IMG/VR virus record: IMGVR_UViG_3300038418_000438
Span: 1 to 20,419 of that record
Origin: a virus
DNA: 20,419 nucleotides
Reading direction: 5' to 3' (one strand)
This document shows, in pieces, positions 17,966-20,419 of the stretch. A model generated the notes under the pieces. That model had not been told where the DNA came from. It saw only the letters and a program-made list of their open reading frames with translations, and searched no databases. Within the stretch, counting starts at the first letter, position 1, and every line of letters starts with the position of its first letter. A program made the translations under genes and the position numbers.

Positions 17966-19001
17966 AAGCATCGACAAAACACAGGCGAAGCTCACCATCT
18001 CCAAAGAGCAGTACTGGGATAAGCCGTGGTCGCTTGTGCAGGGTTGTTCCCCTGTTTCCCCCGGCTGCCTTCACTGCTGGAGCGCGGCTGAGGCGAATAT
18101 CAGGCAGCATCAGAAGAATCCGATAATCCGCGATCAGTACGCCGGGCTAACCCATAAGGTCAATGGAATACCGACATTCAACGGAACGGTGCGGACGAGA
18201 TGGGACCGCCTGGAGATCCCGCTGAAAACGAAGAAGCCGACCGTCTTTGCAGTGTGGACGGACCTCTTCCACGAGGGCATGCCCAACAGTTTCATCGCAA
18301 GTGCCCTCGCCGTGATGTGCGATGCACGATGCGAGAAGCACACCTTTCTTATATTGACCAAGCGGCCCGGTCGGTGGCCTCAATTCATGGAATGGTACGG
18401 AGAGGCGGCCCGGGGCGCTCCTTCTTTTCTGGGGCGCTTGCCGGACAACGTATGGATCATCCCTACGGCTGAGAATCAAGAGCAGGCAGACAAGCGTATC
18501 CCGATTGCCTTGCAGATACCGGCCGCGCACCACGGCGTGAGCATAGAGCCGACGCTGGGAGCGGTGGACTTTAACGCAATACCGAGCTTTGACATTCCAG
18601 GAGACAGCGAAGCGGGAAGGTGTTGGCATTATGATGCACCTTGGGATGAATATATCGACCTCGTCATCCTCGGATTCGAAACAGGCTCTCATGCCCGACC
18701 CGGCCATCCGGATTGGGTGCGGAAGGTCCGCGACGACTGCGCGGCTGCCGGCGTGCCGTTTTTCTTCAAGGGCTGGGGAGAGTGGATACCCTCTATGGAA
18801 TACGCCAATATGCACCATCTCGGGCAACACGGCAGGATAAACGCACCTTGGAAATACATCCGACCGGACGGCCGCGTAACTGACGATTTTATGGACATTG
18901 ACAGTGGAACGCTTTACGGGATAGTCCACATCGGCCGCAAGAAGGCCGGTCGTCTCCTCGACGGGATCGAGCACAACGACCTGCCCTGGAGGAAGACATG
19001 A
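17958..19001 (+). CDS. DUF5131 (phage Gp37/Gp68 family) protein
   Basis: 347 residues; ATG 17958 has GGAGGAAGG 6 bases upstream. The N-terminus KPWSLVQGCSPVSPGCLHCW has the three-Cys W-P..GC..VSPGC..C signature of the family. Further matches are FAVWTDLFHEGMP, FLILTKRPGRW, NVWIIPTAENQEQADKRIPI, GVSIEPTLGAVD, LVILGFETGSHARPGHPDWV and GVPFFFKGWGEW. This is a TIM-barrel-like, possibly metal-binding protein found in phages and mobile elements; the Cys triad recalls radical-SAM proteins, but the reaction is not known to me. It couples by ATGA to the ASCH gene downstream. Confidence 0.85.
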   Translation: MDKSIDKTQAKLTISKEQYWDKPWSLVQGCSPVSPGCLHCWSAAEANIRQHQKNPIIRDQYAGLTHKVNGIPTFNGTVRTRWDRLEIPLKTKKPTVFAVWTDLFHEGMPNSFIASALAVMCDARCEKHTFLILTKRPGRWPQFMEWYGEAARGAPSFLGRLPDNVWIIPTAENQEQADKRIPIALQIPAAHHGVSIEPTLGAVDFNAIPSFDIPGDSEAGRCWHYDAPWDEYIDLVILGFETGSHARPGHPDWVRKVRDDCAAAGVPFFFKGWGEWIPSMEYANMHHLGQHGRINAPWKYIRPDGRVTDDFMDIDSGTLYGIVHIGRKKAGRLLDGIEHNDLPWRKT

Positions 19002-19420
19002 AAGCCCTATCGCTCTGGCAGCCGTGGGCTCTACTTACTGTATTAGGAGCGAAAAAAATAGAAACGCGGTCCTGGGGCACCCGCTATCGGGGGCCGCTCC
19101 TCATTCATGCGGCCAAGACATTCCGAAAAGCAGACCGGCTTCTCTGCCTTCGCGAACCTTTTGCAAAGGCACTCGTCGACCCGACGAGACAAACCTTCGC
19201 TCGCGGGGCCATCATCGGCCGCTGTGACCTCGTCGATGTCCGCTTTATGGGTCTCGGCTTCGAGTTTCCTCCGGAGCCGGAGCGCAGCTTCGGGCTTTAT
19301 GAGCTTGGCCGCTATGCCTGGATGTTCAAAAACGTTGTCCGGTTCAAGCAGCCCATACCATACCGGGGCGGCCAGAGGATCTTCAACGTCCCGGATGAGC
19401 TGATCAGGGAGGCAGTGTGA
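18998..19420 (+). CDS. ASCH domain protein
   Basis: 140 residues; ATG 18998 overlaps the previous stop. The entry KALSLWQPWALLTVLGAKKI then ETRSWGTRYRGPLLIHAAKT is the ASCH fold signature (SL.QPWA..I..G.K..E.R.W.T.YRG...IHA). It continues to GAIIGRCDLVDV and YAWMFKNVVRF, ending in GQRIFNVPDEL. ASCH is a PUA-like RNA/nucleotide-binding beta barrel; some members hydrolyse modified nucleosides. Together with DUF5131 and DUF1643 it forms a recurring type of phage accessory set. Its last bases carry GGGAGGCAGTGT, repeated 107 bp further on. Confidence 0.9.
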   Translation: MKALSLWQPWALLTVLGAKKIETRSWGTRYRGPLLIHAAKTFRKADRLLCLREPFAKALVDPTRQTFARGAIIGRCDLVDVRFMGLGFEFPPEPERSFGLYELGRYAWMFKNVVRFKQPIPYRGGQRIFNVPDELIREAV

Positions 19421-19525
19421 AAACAGCCGTTATGGGAATGTTCAAGGTTCAGGGTTCAACGTTGAACATCGAACGTCGAACCTTGAACAGCTCTTTGCCC
19501 TCTTCCCCCACCCGGGAGGCAGTGT
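19407..19525. repeat. Heptamer element flanked by 12-bp direct repeats
   Basis: GGGAGGCAGTGT occurs at 19407-19418 (end of the ASCH gene) and again at 19514-19525 (ribosome binding site of the next gene). Between them lies a heptamer palindrome: rightward GTTCAAGGTTCAGGGTTCAA (from about 19440) and leftward CGTTGAAC/ATCGAAC/CTTGAAC to about 19488, then CTCTTTGCCCTCTTCCCCCA. The layout looks like an insertion with target-site duplication. Confidence 0.7.
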
Positions 19526-19526
19526 A

Positions 19527-20240
19527 ATGTCATATGCTCAGGAGTACACCGCTTTTAGCGGCCATTTCGATCAGAAACCGCCGCGCCTGAGGACAAAGGC
19601 GCGCATCAGGTTCATTGGCTTCGTCCGGCCGGACGGATACTGGCCGTACCCTTACACTATTGAGCAGGCTTTTCACGTCTTTCACTGGATGGTAGTCACG
19701 GGGGAGAAATATAGAAAATACGGCTGGCCGGGCGTTTACGATCTCCTCAGCAAGCAGCCCACATGCCTCGGCATCAGCGAAGTTTACCCTATCACGAGCA
19801 TAGATGATCTCCGCAGCCGGTTTCACTACGCCCTGCTGTCCCGTTCGCGGAACTGCTTCGTGCATAACTGGCGGGCCGACAATGGCATATCGGTCACCGC
19901 CGAAAAGATATTGACCTTCCCGCACTACGAGCCTTTTCACCCGACAAGTGCCCACGAGTCGGAGAAGGCCGTCCACGAGGCCCTGTCTTCGCTCCTGGCC
20001 GGATCAAGAGGGAAGGTCCTGGGCGTATCGCTCAACCCTTGTCACCCCAAGGCTACCTGGGTGGGAGGGGTAACCGTGCATATCGACAGGAATGGGTTCT
20101 CGTTCATTATGGACTATGGATATGTGGAAGACCTCGGGTGGTGCCATACACTGGCCGCCACGGAAGCCAAAGAGCCGTTCACGGACGTTCTACATCGAGC
20201 GGAGGTGACACTTGCAGCTCTCATTGAAGGAAAGAAATGA
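19527..20240 (+). CDS. Hypothetical phage protein
   Basis: 237 residues; ATG 19527, with GGGAGG 7 bases upstream supplied by the 12-bp repeat. Recognisable only as a globular, aromatic-rich protein: ARIRFIGFVRPDGYWPYPYT, AFHVFHWMVVTGEKYRKYGW, SLLAGSRGKVLGVSLNPCHP, then WVGGVTVHIDRNGFSFIMDY. No membrane segment or signal peptide. It overlaps the DUF1643 gene by ATGA, so the two are probably made together. I do not recognise the family. Confidence 0.65.
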   Translation: MSYAQEYTAFSGHFDQKPPRLRTKARIRFIGFVRPDGYWPYPYTIEQAFHVFHWMVVTGEKYRKYGWPGVYDLLSKQPTCLGISEVYPITSIDDLRSRFHYALLSRSRNCFVHNWRADNGISVTAEKILTFPHYEPFHPTSAHESEKAVHEALSSLLAGSRGKVLGVSLNPCHPKATWVGGVTVHIDRNGFSFIMDYGYVEDLGWCHTLAATEAKEPFTDVLHRAEVTLAALIEGKK

Positions 20241-20419
20241 TCTCTTCCGCCGTTTTTTCAGCCTGCCGCAAATATCGCTACGTGCTTCATCGGATCTGGA
20301 ATGAGAAGAAGCCCTTTGTCATGTTTGTAGGACTAAACCCGAGCACGGCCAATGAAAAAACGAATGACCCTACTGTCGCGCGTTGTGTCCGGTTTGCTGA
20401 TTCATGGGACTACGGGGGT
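20237..20419 (+). CDS. DUF1643 family protein, 3' end outside window
   Basis: The first 61 residues are visible from ATG 20237, which overlaps the previous stop. KYRYVLHRIWNEKKPFVMFV then GLNPSTANEKTNDPTVARCV and RFADSWDYGG fit the DUF1643 start well: RY.L.R.W, LNPSTA, NDPT...C..FA..WGYG. The family is common in phages and mobile DNA; its biochemical role is not known to me. The frame is open to the last base. Confidence 0.85.
   Translation, partial: MISSAVFSACRKYRYVLHRIWNEKKPFVMFVGLNPSTANEKTNDPTVARCVRFADSWDYGG

Overview
This window looks like part of a temperate tailed phage (siphovirus-type layout) or prophage from a high-GC Gram-negative host. I suspect a Desulfobacterota (former deltaproteobacterial) host from the style of the integrase and repeat-rich spacers, but no host gene proves it. 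Gene order follows the lambda pattern: tail tip and tail-fibre genes, attachment site, integrase, lysogeny switch, then a long rightward early/accessory block.

Layout. 1-4299 (+): 3' part of a tail-tip J-like protein, a putative fibre protein with a signal-peptide-like N-terminus, and a glycine-rich fibre/adhesin. 4274-5315 (-): SAM methyltransferase and a small membrane protein. 5325-5740: about 400 bp of repeats. 5741-6328 (+): a chimera of an integrase-type N-terminus and a GIY-YIG nuclease domain, closed by a perfect hairpin terminator. 6364-6563: an apparent attP. It has the 3' half of a tRNA-Arg(CCT) gene as core, with matching 10-bp integrase arm-type repeats on both sides. 6513-8540 (-): integrase, small exported protein and repressor in one leftward lysogeny operon. 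8534-8570: divergent promoter with an operator-like palindrome. 8570-10695 (+): Cro-like protein, coupled small genes, a terminator set just before a ribosome binding site, an excisionase-like protein and a membrane protein. 10940-15336 (+): small conserved phage genes, a 175-bp pentanucleotide tract, a catalytic-domain-only tyrosine recombinase and a possible OB-fold protein. 15333-20419 (+): DNA methyltransferase, HNH-type protein, DUF5131, ASCH, an unknown gene and a DUF1643 gene cut by the window end.

The genes are packed with many 4-bp ATGA/GTGA overlaps, so translational coupling is the rule. The spacers are mostly filled by two heptanucleotide families, GTTCAAR (reverse YTTGAAC) and GCTCYAT (reverse ATRGAGC), arranged as compound palindromes. 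They invade coding ends, encode a signal-peptide-like N-terminus, flank a cargo-like gene bounded by perfect 11-bp inverted repeats, and in one place sit between 12-bp direct repeats that look like a target duplication. These elements are the most unusual feature of the window.

Limits: all family names come from reading motifs by eye; no searches were run.
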